Origin: Acanthamoeba lenticulata
Lineage: Eukaryota > Discosea > Longamoebia > Acanthamoebidae
Length of the DNA: 64,000 nucleotides
NCBI GenBank assembly: GCA_002179805.1
Contig: NAVB01000753.1
Coordinates: 1 to 64,000 of the forward strand
Direction: 5' to 3'
Of the stretch, positions 1-8,926 are shown in pieces (the stretch's first letter is position 1; every line of letters starts with the position of its first letter). A program made the translations under genes and the position numbers. The notes beneath the pieces are model-generated. The model ran no database searches. It saw nothing but the letters and a program-made list of their open reading frames with translations, and was not told the DNA's origin.

Positions 1-45
1 AGTGGAAGCGCTTTGCCACCCGTGATCACGGGGGGTCCTTCCACT
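1..45. repeat. Nested inverted repeat (possible cruciform or hairpin)
   Basis: AGTGGAAG at 1-8 is matched exactly by its reverse complement at 38-45. Between the arms, positions 19-32 form a 14-base perfect palindrome (CCCGTGATCACGGG). The whole could fold as an outer 8-bp stem around an inner hairpin. It lies about 225 bases upstream of the first start codon and may belong to the end of a gene left of the window. No tRNA-like or known RNA signature is visible. Function unknown. Confidence 0.5.
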
Positions 46-270
46 GTTTCTTATCACTCAGTCAGGGGCTCTGGCGCTAGCAAGGTCGAAGGGCGACAAC
101 GTAGTTGCGACAAAAGGCGTACTTGTGGCGAGAGGACAGGTCAGGCCGATACCAGGAATTAGTCGGACTTAGCTCACGAGGCGCCGGAAAAGCCCCAAAC
201 GGGCGTTCAAAGCTTTGTCCGGTGTCTGTCCATCTCCATCGCGCACACAACCCCATAAGCCTTACTTGCC

Positions 271-1348
271 ATGTCCTGCCCGTTCACTGGTGCTAAGAGT
301 GGTGCTGCTCCGGCCGAAGTTGCCAACAAGAGTACGGCAGACATCTTTTCATTTCATCGGCAAATTACACTATCGCGAAGAGATGAGCTGATGTTTCACG
401 AATTCTCCTACCTCCTGCATTAAAACAGCCGAGGAAGCTCCTGTGGCCAATGGTTGCCCCTTGGAGGACAAGGCCCCTCGCCGTCCGGCGGCGGGTGGCA
501 TCGATATCGATGAAATCGATGCCGACAGTCCCTCGCTGGCCGAGTACAAGAAGCTCAAGCGGGTCATGGGCATTATGACCCAGTTCTACAAGGACGGCAC
601 CGCCCTGAAGCAGGGACACCACGACCACGTGACCGAGCAGCTCGAGAAGCTCGACGTCGATCTTAAGATGGCTAAGGAGCAGCTCGAGACTGTGTCGGCG
701 CCTCACTTTGTCAACCACCCCAAGCAGAAGGAGTACATCAAGGAGCTCACTGAGGAGATCGAGCGGCTGACCAAGCAGCGCGAGCTCTTTACCACCAAGC
801 AGAAGGACTACAAGGAGCTGGCCGAGTGGAGCCAGGGCATCGTGCGCGTGTGCGACTGGCTCGAGCTCAACTTGGACGACTACTGCTCCAAGACCCTCGA
901 CTACCCCAAGCTCAAGGACGCCCAGAAGCCGCCTGTGCTTGACCGCGAGACCGCTCTCGTCTACTCGAGCGGCCTTGACGAGATCTACCACAACCTCGAG
1001 GAGTCTCAGGACTTCTTCGAGGCGTCGGTCGACGGCCGCCTGAACAAGTACCACACGCAAGAGAAGGAGCTGATCGAGGCTCAGCTGGCCGTCGTGCGCA
1101 AGTACCCTGAGACCAGCGACCGGCGGAAGCACGTCGAGGCCGAGCTCACGCAGGACCTCGAGTTTGTCAAGGGCAACATGGTCGAGACCCCCGATGCCGC
1201 TCGCCGCCGCGAGAAGATGCTCGAGGCCCACGCCGACTTCTTCAAGGTCCTCAAGTTCCACAAGGAGAAGCTCAAGGTGCTTTACATCGAGGAGTCCACC
1301 GATGCCCAGAAGCGCGAGTTCGACCCGCGATTCGACCACTACCACTGA
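271..1348 (+). CDS. Coiled-coil protein of unknown function, two exons
   Basis: Exon 1 is 271-331 and exon 2 is 429-1348, joined by a GT-AG intron (332-428, acceptor TAAAACAG). The join gives a protein of about 326 residues. ATG 271 is chosen because exon 2 is open to its left edge with no ATG near its start, and the 271 start joins it in frame. The N-terminus carries two short Cys-Pro pieces (CPFTGAKSG and CPLEDK) around a low-complexity Ala/Pro/Glu stretch. From about residue 50 the protein is charged and helical, with heptad-like Leu/Ile spacing (EELTEEIERLTKQRELF type), consistent with one or more coiled coils up to a His-rich end (FDHYH). No transmembrane segment or catalytic motif is visible. 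I do not recognise the family. The coding body is GC-rich at third positions like its neighbours, so an unrelated long antisense frame also appears there. Confidence 0.8.
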
Positions 1349-1476
1349 TGCACCACCTTCCTCCTTCTCCCTCTCCCCCTCCCCCCTTTTGCTTCTTTGT
1401 CCCATTCCCACACGAAATGAAACCACATGTGCTCTCCTCCGTTTGTTGCTCGTCTTGTTTCTTTTTCTGTTTGATA

Positions 1477-2859
1477 TCAGCTGAACGCTGCGTCGCCGCT
1501 CGGTGCGCTCTCGCGTCGAGCGTCCGCGTCGCTCGTCACTCGCTCGGCGGCGTCGGGTAAGAGTAGTGGCTTGCCAATGGGCTCCGCTGGGTGTGTGTGG
1601 AAAGACTTCTTGGGGCTCATCAGCGCCACTTCCGGCTGTTCCGCCACGCCCTCGACGCCACCGGTCCCGACCGGCGCAGTCACGTCAATCATCGCAGTCT
1701 CAGCCGCGTTGTTATCGTCGTCGCTCTCCCCGCTGAACAAGTCAGGCGGAGGCGACGCGCCGAGCGACGTCACGATGTGCCGTCCCAAGTCATTCCCGGG
1801 ACTCACCAGCTGAGGCAGCCGGTCCAGGCTGGTCGGCACCACGAGCGAGCCATCACTCTCTGTGTTGACTCCGCCCGGGCCGCCGAGCGGCCCCGAGCTG
1901 GCGTAGTCGTAGTCCTCGAACCCGTCCTCGTCGTCGCCTCCCTCGTCGCGGCCAGAAGGACGGTCGCGGGCGGGGCTCTTGACTCTCGGCTCGTCGAGCG
2001 CGTCTTCTGCGAGCTCGGCCAGCGGAACGGGCCCCAAGACTTCTTCCTCCGAGGCCGTGGAGGCGGGCCTGTAGAAGGCCTCCTCTTCGTCCTCCTCCAT
2101 GGGCACCTGGGGCTCGTAGTCGGGGAGGAGCAGCACCCCGTTATTGGGAACAACGTCCTGGTCGGCCGTACGCGGCGACAGCGTGCGCTGCTCGGCGTAA
2201 ACGATCGCTTCGGCTGTCACGGACCGGCGCTCGCGCCTTCGTCCGCCATGCTCGGTTTCTCGTTCTCGCCTCCTTCGCTTCTCGCGCTGTCTCTCCCTGT
2301 GGCGCTCTTCCCAGGCCTTCTCCGCCGCCTCCTTGCTGTTGCTGCTGCTTTCCTGATCGCTACTGCTGCTACTCGACCTCTTGCTTCGGTTGCTGTGTCG
2401 GCTATGTCGTCGTGCAATCCTGTCCTCCTCCTCCGCCTCCTTCCTCTCATGCCTACGTCTGCGCGCCTCCTTCTCCCTCTTCTCCCTCCGACGCCTTCTT
2501 TCTTCTTCTCGGCGAGTGTCCTCTTCGTAGCCCGCCTCGTCATCGCCTCGTCGCGCGCTGCTGCCGCTTAACGAGCGCGTTTCCGCTTGGACCACGCCGC
2601 TCTCCTCGAGCTCGCGCATGTGCATTGCCCATTGGTCGCGGGGCATCACGCCCGCGGCGGCCGCCCACTCCATCGGGGCGGGGGCCTCTTGCGAGGTGTG
2701 GAAGTCGAGGGGGCCACCAGAGGGCCGCACGCCTTGGGCCAACTCCATGTCGCGTTCTGCAGCTGAAGAACGTTGGTGCTGGCCCTTGTGCGTCAACTTG
2801 GACAGCGTGCGTTTGAGCTTGTGAGTGGCCTTGCTGCTCACGCTCTTGATCTTCTTCAT
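1477..2859 (-). CDS. Low-complexity charged protein, unknown function, single exon
   Basis: A single open frame of 460 codons runs from ATG 2859 to TGA 1477. The N-terminal 30 residues are strongly basic (MKKIKSVSSKATHKLKRTL). Residues about 105-230 are an Arg/Glu/Lys-rich, probably helical region with a Ser run (RSSSSSSSDQESSSNSK). The rest is acidic and Pro/Ser-rich. Such composition is common in cytoskeletal or RNA-associated scaffold proteins, but no domain is recognisable. The frame stays open for 1.4 kb on the minus strand and starts cleanly with a basic leader, which supports a real gene. The opposite strand is also open in parts because of base composition, but reads as Arg/Pro-rich nonsense. 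It faces the preceding coiled-coil gene tail to tail, with 128 bases between stops, and is divergent from the F-box/ankyrin gene to its right. Confidence 0.6.
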   Translation of the reverse strand: MKKIKSVSSKATHKLKRTLSKLTHKGQHQRSSAAERDMELAQGVRPSGGPLDFHTSQEAPAPMEWAAAAGVMPRDQWAMHMRELEESGVVQAETRSLSGSSARRGDDEAGYEEDTRREEERRRRREKREKEARRRRHERKEAEEEDRIARRHSRHSNRSKRSSSSSSDQESSSNSKEAAEKAWEERHRERQREKRRRRERETEHGGRRRERRSVTAEAIVYAEQRTLSPRTADQDVVPNNGVLLLPDYEPQVPMEEDEEEAFYRPASTASEEEVLGPVPLAELAEDALDEPRVKSPARDRPSGRDEGGDDEDGFEDYDYASSGPLGGPGGVNTESDGSLVVPTSLDRLPQLVSPGNDLGRHIVTSLGASPPPDLFSGESDDDNNAAETAMIDVTAPVGTGGVEGVAEQPEVALMSPKKSFHTHPAEPIGKPLLLPDAAERVTSDADARRESAPSGDAAFS

Positions 2860-3214
2860 GGTATGCCGCTTTCAAATGTGGGGTCTCCTCTCCTCGCAGG
2901 TCAAGTTGTAGGACTAACGCCGCAGGAGAGGCCTCTACACTGGCCAGGAGAAGAGGCAGATTGACCGAAATTCCGGGACTAATGCCTGGAGTGCTTATCA
3001 CTCCGTAATCACATTTTTTTTTCTTGTCTTGCAGGCTTCCCCACTCGGAGAGTGACTCAATGACCCAGAGAAGGTCCAGCCCATGGCTGCTTCGCACATC
3101 AGCCTCTTAGCGTAATCATCCACGCTGGCTACAAGTGCGTTTTCTTCGACAAACGTTTCAAACGAAAAATTGTTGCTTTTCTAAGCGCCAACTGGCCCAG
3201 GGACAAAGAAGACA
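2860..3214. promoter_or_regulatory. Divergent intergenic region with a possible 5' UTR splice acceptor
   Basis: This region separates two divergent start codons. A long T-rich tract followed by CAG (about 3012-3035, reading TTTTTTTTTCTTGTCTTGCAG-like on the + strand) looks like a spliceosomal 3' splice site. It suggests a 5' UTR intron for the F-box/ankyrin gene whose ATG is at 3215. No TATA element is obvious and nothing coding is seen. Confidence 0.35.
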
Positions 3215-4456
3215 ATGAGCCTGGCGGAGGTGCTGCCGGTGGAGGTGGTAGACTACATTCTCGGGTGGGCCTGCTGGGATGACGAAGCGACTCTCCTCTG
3301 CTGCCGCATGGTGTGCTCCGCATGGGACCAACTGCTTACTGCGCGCACTCTGCGCATTGGGCCACAACAGTACAAGCCCCGCTTTGGTAGGGCGAAGAAG
3401 AGATTTGTCTTCATCGAGAAGGCCGCTGCTGCGGGGCACCTCGCCCAGGTGCGGTGGGCCTTTGCCCACTACGACCGACGAGCTTTGGCGCCAGAGGTCC
3501 TGGTGTGCGCGGCTCGCGGCGGTCACTACGATATCCTGGTCTGGCTGGCCACCAACGGCGTGAGCGGGCAGCGCCACACGTGCGTCTGCGCGGGCGCCGC
3601 GCTGGGCGGTCACCTCGAGCTTTTACAGTGGCTGCGCGTGAACGACTTTCAATGGGACGCAACGACGTGTTCCGAAGCCGCCAAGGGAGGTCATCTTCAC
3701 GTCCTCGAGTGGGCTCGCGACATGGGATGCCCTTGGGACTGGCGCACATGCGACGCGGCAGCACGCGCGGGTCACCTCAATGTGCTGCAGTGGGCACGCT
3801 CATACGAGTGTCCCATCCAACACAGCAACGCCTGCGCGGAGGCAGCCGCTGGAGGGCACATTGAGGTGTTGCGTTGGTTGCGCGATCAAGCGCCGCGCGT
3901 TCTATGGAACAGTGGGGCATGCGAGAGAGCCGCCGAAGGAGGCCATTTCGAGACGCTTCAGTGGTTGCGTGCCAACGGATGCCCCTGGGACAGTCGGACG
4001 TGTGCCGGTGCGGCCCAATCAGGGTCGCTCGAGATGCTCCAGTGGGCCAGGTCGCACGGGTGCCCCTGGGACGCGAGCATCTGCGCCATCGCTGCTCGGC
4101 GAGGCGATCTGGAGATGCTCTCTTGGGCCAAATCGAACGGATGCACATGGGATGTGCGGGTGAGCATCGACGCGGCTCGAGGCGGCCACCTGCACGTTCT
4201 GGAGTGGGTTCATGAGACCTACCCCGAAGAGCTTCGATGGGACCCGAGCGCCTACTACTTGGCCGTGCAGGGAGGCCACGTCGATGTCATCGCGTGGGCC
4301 GTTAGTTACCGATACGATTGGAACATGCTCACCTGCACCACCATCAACGCGAGTGAAGACAAGGAGCTCAAGCGATGGTGGCACTCTGAGGTGTGCAGCT
4401 GTTTCTTCTGCAAGCGAGCCTATGCGCGCCACCTGTCTGCTGGTGGATTGCCTTGA
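3215..4456 (+). CDS. F-box and ankyrin-repeat protein of the amoeba/giant-virus type
   Basis: This is an uninterrupted 413-codon gene. Residues about 3-45 form an F-box (LPVEVVDYILGWACWDD, then MVCSAWDQLL), the module that binds Skp1 in SCF ubiquitin ligases. From about residue 70 to 390 there are ten or so divergent ankyrin-type units of 27-30 residues. Each reads roughly 'AAxGGHLEVLQWLRxxGCPWDxxTC', and the Trp-Asp and Cys positions recur almost every unit. Ankyrin repeats are known to present substrates, so the likely role is recruiting an unknown target for ubiquitination; this is inference. The 'GGHLxVLxWxRxxGCPWD' repeat style is typical of expanded families in Acanthamoeba and in the large DNA viruses that infect it, suggesting gene exchange in one direction or the other. 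The lack of introns is unusual here and agrees with that idea without proving it. Confidence 0.85.
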   Translation: MSLAEVLPVEVVDYILGWACWDDEATLLCCRMVCSAWDQLLTARTLRIGPQQYKPRFGRAKKRFVFIEKAAAAGHLAQVRWAFAHYDRRALAPEVLVCAARGGHYDILVWLATNGVSGQRHTCVCAGAALGGHLELLQWLRVNDFQWDATTCSEAAKGGHLHVLEWARDMGCPWDWRTCDAAARAGHLNVLQWARSYECPIQHSNACAEAAAGGHIEVLRWLRDQAPRVLWNSGACERAAEGGHFETLQWLRANGCPWDSRTCAGAAQSGSLEMLQWARSHGCPWDASICAIAARRGDLEMLSWAKSNGCTWDVRVSIDAARGGHLHVLEWVHETYPEELRWDPSAYYLAVQGGHVDVIAWAVSYRYDWNMLTCTTINASEDKELKRWWHSEVCSCFFCKRAYARHLSAGGLP

Positions 4457-4719
4457 CCTTGCGCTCGAGATTCTGAGCAGTGTAGTTGCAAACTTTTTCA
4501 TTCTTTGTTGTGTGCAAGCGAGTATGCGCAGCCCCTCACACCTCTTCTGCTCTCAAGCGCAGAAGATGCATCTTCGGCCGCACAAGTGCACACACCCGCG
4601 GATGCGAAGCACAGCCCCGCGCACTGCGCCTGTTGTTGTCGCCCCGTAGAGGGGTGGCTGTGTTCAGCACAAGAGGAGCGTTTGGAAAATCTGTTGTTGT
4701 GAACGTTCTTTCTTTCTCC
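4457..4719. other. Short tail-to-tail intergenic stretch
   Basis: This is the convergent 3' region between the F-box/ankyrin gene and the kinase gene. I see no conserved element and no clear polyadenylation signal. Confidence 0.5.
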
Positions 4720-7700
4720 TCAGCCAAGCGCAGCGAGCTTATCCAAAATCTGCCCGAATGTTGGTCTGGACCCGACACGGGGATCACCATCAGCTGAGGC
4801 AGCCCTGCAAGGCGGACTGACGAGAAGCAAGAAAGCAAAGTACCGCTTCTCGGGCATGTCGTCCCAGCACTGCGTGATGAGCTCCGCCAGGGCCGGCGGG
4901 CAATCATCGGGAACGACCGGCCGCCGCTTCTCGATGCACACCTTGAAGGCCACCTGAATGGCCGTCACCGTGTTCTTGTCGAACCCGAGCCCGTCCATCA
5001 GCTTCTTCCCCGTCAGCATTTGCCTGCAGTACCCCCCGAGGGAGATCCCGCCCCATATGAGTTGCTGGCCAGCCTGACTCGCGACCCCCCCGGGGGTGAG
5101 CACACGCACCAGAGCACCATCCCGAACGCATAGCAGTCGATCTTGGCGCCGTAGTGCCTCGTCTGCAACATCTCCGGCGCTGCGGCATGGGCTCAGGCGT
5201 GTGAGTCACGGCCATGCCTTCGCCTCCCCCAAGGCCCGCGGTGGGGACGCACCCATGTACAACGGCGTGCCGAGGCCGGTCATCGTGGCCGTCGCGTCGC
5301 TCTCCCTCGACACTGCAAATGGCAACATCATCATCAACAACAGCAACGCTCCTGTGACGTCCCGCCTCGGGGGAGGGAGGGAGGGTGTCGGGAGGCTCAC
5401 CGCCAAAATCGCAGAGCTTGGGCGTCCACTGGTTGTCGAGCTGTCGTGTTTTATGTGAGCTACGCGTCTCAGGATGGGGGGAGGGCTCAGCAGCTGTGGT
5501 ACCAGGATGTTGGACGGCTTCAGGTCCCGGTGGATGATGTCTGCATCAGCTCCCCCCCCCCAACAAGGTGTAGGTCTCGAAGTGAGTGCCCCTTCTCCAA
5601 CCTCTTCCCCCCCCCCAACCCAAGGACACACAAGACGGCTCTGGGGGGGGGAAGGAGGGGCGCACTGGAGCAGTGGAGGTAGTGCATGCCCTGCGCGATG
5701 CCCTTGGCGATCATCACCAGCTGGGAGAGGTCCACGGGCCCGTGTCGCAGCAGGCCCGCCAGGCTCTCCGGCACGTATTCCTGGTGGTGCCGTCCGTCGT
5801 CTCAGCGCATCCCATCATTGAAGGCGAGAGAGAGAGAGAAAGAGATTTGGGGAAGATGGGGGGAGCACACGGCACGGACCATCACGAGGCAGCGGGCCGA
5901 TGGGTGGAGGCACACCCCGTAGTACTGCACGATGTTGCCGTGCCTCAACTTGCTGCGGTTGTGTGTGATGTGTGGCGTGTGAGACATCCCGCGAGGAAAA
6001 GACGGGACGAAAGGTTGAGGTGGCGGAAACACGACGCACCACATGAGCTGGACCTCCTTGAAGAACATGCGGAGGGCGCTGTCGTCCTGCTTGTGCAGCC
6101 GCTTGATCGCCACTTCGCTGCTCCGCCACGTGCCCTCTGCGTGCCGCCATTTTGAGCACTCGAAGCCTTCTCTCAAACCAAGAGAGGCTCGTGCGTGGTG
6201 GCGCGCGTACTGCAGACGGAGCCGAACGCGCCGGTGCCAAGGGCCTCCCCGAACTTGAGCTCGTCGATCTTGATCTCCCAAACCTTCAGCATCTCCGACC
6301 CCGACACGTTGACTAGTGGATCGGTTTGCGTTTGTTTGTTTGTGAGAACGGTTTAGGCCGCGGACCACACGAAGAGTGGCGACTTGAAGGAAATTGGGGG
6401 GGGGACGTACGCGAGGCTCCCGAGATGGATCGCACACCGGTCTCGACTCGCGTGAAGCGGGCCGTCTGAGCCAACTCGCCATCGTCGTCTTCATCATCGT
6501 CCTCGTCATCGTCCTCATCAGTCTCCATGCGCCGTGCCTTGCCCTTGTCCTGCCGACGGACGCAGCCACGAGGACAGGTCAGCGCCGCCTGCGCGCATGT
6601 GCGTGCTTGCGGGTGATGTAACTTGGTAGACGTGCGCCCGTCGTTCACCGACTGGCGTCGTGTTGTCCGCAGCATCGAGGCTCAGCGCGAGATCGTAGCT
6701 GATCGAGTCCAACTCTTCGGCTTCGCTCAGGCGCTCGCCCTCTGCCATGTGTGTTCACACGGCGAGTGTGTGAGCGCCCATGCGATCAGAGCCGCCAACA
6801 CGCATGCACGGGTACCCGATCGGCGACGGGAAAGTGGTGGTGGTGCGTCGTAGGCGACTGTGGAGAGATCGTAGACGTTGCTGTCCACGCCGCTGGCAGA
6901 GGTGCTGCTAGCGTCGCGGCTCGGCGGCGGCGCTGAGAAGGACGACGCGCGTGGTCGTTTGGGTGGCGACTTAGCCTGGCGGTGTTGGATGGGCGACGTC
7001 GACGTTGATGAGGGGAGCGGGCGGCGCGGGCTGACCGAGGAGGGCAGCGCCGTGAGCGAAGATGAGTTGGAAGATGTTGAAGGCGAACCGGGCGGAGATG
7101 CGCCCTCTTCTTCGCTTGCCGGGGTCTTGCGCTTGCGCGAGGGCGTCCCCTCTGCACACCGCCACGCAAAGAAAGGTTGAAAAATGCAGCCATGATGACC
7201 CCACGATTCAAGCGCCTGGCACATGTGTGCTGTACCTGCGGTCATGTACTCCACGAAGAGGTCCCGTATGGTGTCGTCGGTGATGTAGTCCTGCGCGGCT
7301 TTGCCCCACCTGTCCGTCACATTTACATCGCTCCGCCCGCAGTGCAGCAGCTGCTCCACACCCTCCCTGCGCTCATGTTTGTGTTCACGTGGCTTCTGTC
7401 AGCCAGCCACCTCACACAGTGCATGGTGGCCGCAGAACGGCTGGCCGGAACGTACCGATACGATTTAAGGGCCGCGTGATGCAGCGCGGTACGCCCCTTG
7501 AGGTCCCGCACGTTGACGTCGACGCGGTTGCCGGCCTGCAAGAGATGCTCGATGGCTCCCGTCTTTTGGTACTTGACCGCCGAGAACAGGGGACCTTTTG
7601 ATAGTACAAAGAGCCAGTGAGCACCACCATTGGTCATCACCACTGCCGTCGCCCTGAGGCAGATGGGGCGTACTTTGGCCCTCGTCGTCCTGCATGTTGG

Positions 7701-8769
7701 GCAGGGCGCCCATCTCGAGCAGTAGCCCAATGGCAGATGTGGCGCCGCCTGCACTTGCCGAGTGAAGGGGCGTGCGGCCACGCAAATCGCGCACGTTGAC
7801 GTTGGCCGACTTCTCCTGCGCGAGAAAGCGAAGGACCTCCACCCGCTGGAACTTGGCCGCCGAGTAGACGCACGTCTGGCCGTCCTGGTCACGTAGCTCC
7901 AGCAGGGGCGGCGCCAGCTCCACGAGCCGCTTCACGATGGCCAGGTGGCCGCTCGCCCTAGACAAGCCGATCGTCATCATGACCACCACGTCAGCCCATC
8001 AACGCACAAAGCGGGCGTGAGGCCAAAGAGAGACGTACGCGGCGGCGTGGAGAAGGGAACGGCCAGCCGAGTCGCGGTGCAGAAGGTCGGCGTCGGGCCG
8101 CGAGACGAGGAACTCGAGCACCTCGATCTGGTTGTACTTGACGGCGGAGAAGAGTGGCGTCTTGCCCTCCCCGTCCACGACCTTGATCGACGCGCCATGG
8201 TCGAGGAGCAGCTGCACGAGGTCCTCCCGCCCGCTGGCGGCCGCGCAGTGTAGGGCCGTCCGCAGCTGCACCCCGCCGGCCTGCCGCCGCGGGTAGTAGT
8301 GCACGTCGGCGCCCGCTCGCAACAGCGCGCGCACCACCGACCGCTTGCCATAGCGCGACGCCCACAAAAGCGGCGTCTCGCCCTGCTTGGCGATCGTGTT
8401 GGGGTCGCTCCCGACTGCTGAGGTGGCCAACGTCGTGCCCATTGTGTCGGTGTCGCGGCCGCGCAGAAGGAGGCGAACCACCTTGGCGGCATTACGCTTG
8501 ACGGCCGCGAAGAGGGGCGTGAGCTGATGACGATCGCGGGCAGCGACGTCGGCGCCGCGGGCCAGGAGGAACGCCACCAAATCAAGATCACCCTGTTCGC
8601 ATGCCAGATGAAGAGGAGTCTTCGACGTGCCCTCTTGTGGCTGATTTATCGACACCTCTGGATGTGCCGCCAGCAACGCTTCCATTTGCTGAACGTTCCC
8701 ATTTGCCGCAATTTCGTGAATGGAGGCCAGGTTTGAATCGTTGGATTGAGCTGTTGGGGCCGCCTGCAT
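4720..8769 (-). CDS. Ankyrin-repeat TKL-type protein kinase, multi-exon
   Basis: I read one long gene from ATG 8769 (MQAAPTAQSNDSNLAS...) to TGA 4720. The N-terminal half (about 8769-7320) is a run of canonical ankyrin repeats, such as KTPLHLACEQGDLDLVAFLL, TALHCAAASGREDLVQLLL and GRTPLHSASAGGATSAIGLL, nine or more in all. A Ser/Pro-rich linker with a Lys/Arg patch (KSPPKRPRASS) follows at about 7150-6830. The kinase domain (about 6290-4720) has the Gly loop GTGAFGSV, AIK lysine, HRDLKPSN catalytic loop, CDFG metal loop, GTPLYM activation segment, PEML, and a subdomain XI Arg before PTFGQIL. All key residues are present, so it should be active. Sequence style places it in the TKL group. Exons are separated by short GT-AG introns; for example the last two join as EK-R-PTFGQ across 4751-4833. 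Many Acanthamoeba TKL kinases carry ankyrin repeats; the substrate is unknown. Confidence 0.85.
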
Positions 8770-8926
8770 GCTGGCCTCGCTGACGGCCGGTCGCAAGAAC
8801 AACAGCAAAATCCTGCTGCCCTCCCCCCTTCTCACCCCTGCCAGCCGTTTCTCGTGCAATTCGCATAACTTCCATTTTTGCCGACACGCAATAATAAATA
8901 AAAAAATAAAAAGAAGCCAAGCGGTC

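Noticed and set aside
365..1426. Minus-strand open frame of about 350 codons opposite the first gene
   Set aside because: It mirrors the GC-rich third positions of the + gene, reads as Leu/Val/Gly-rich sequence with no domain, and runs across the + strand exon and intron alike.
1591..2571. Plus-strand open frame opposite the charged protein gene
   Set aside because: Ala/Arg/Leu-rich translation created by the complement of Glu/Arg/Ser codons; no start context and no domain.
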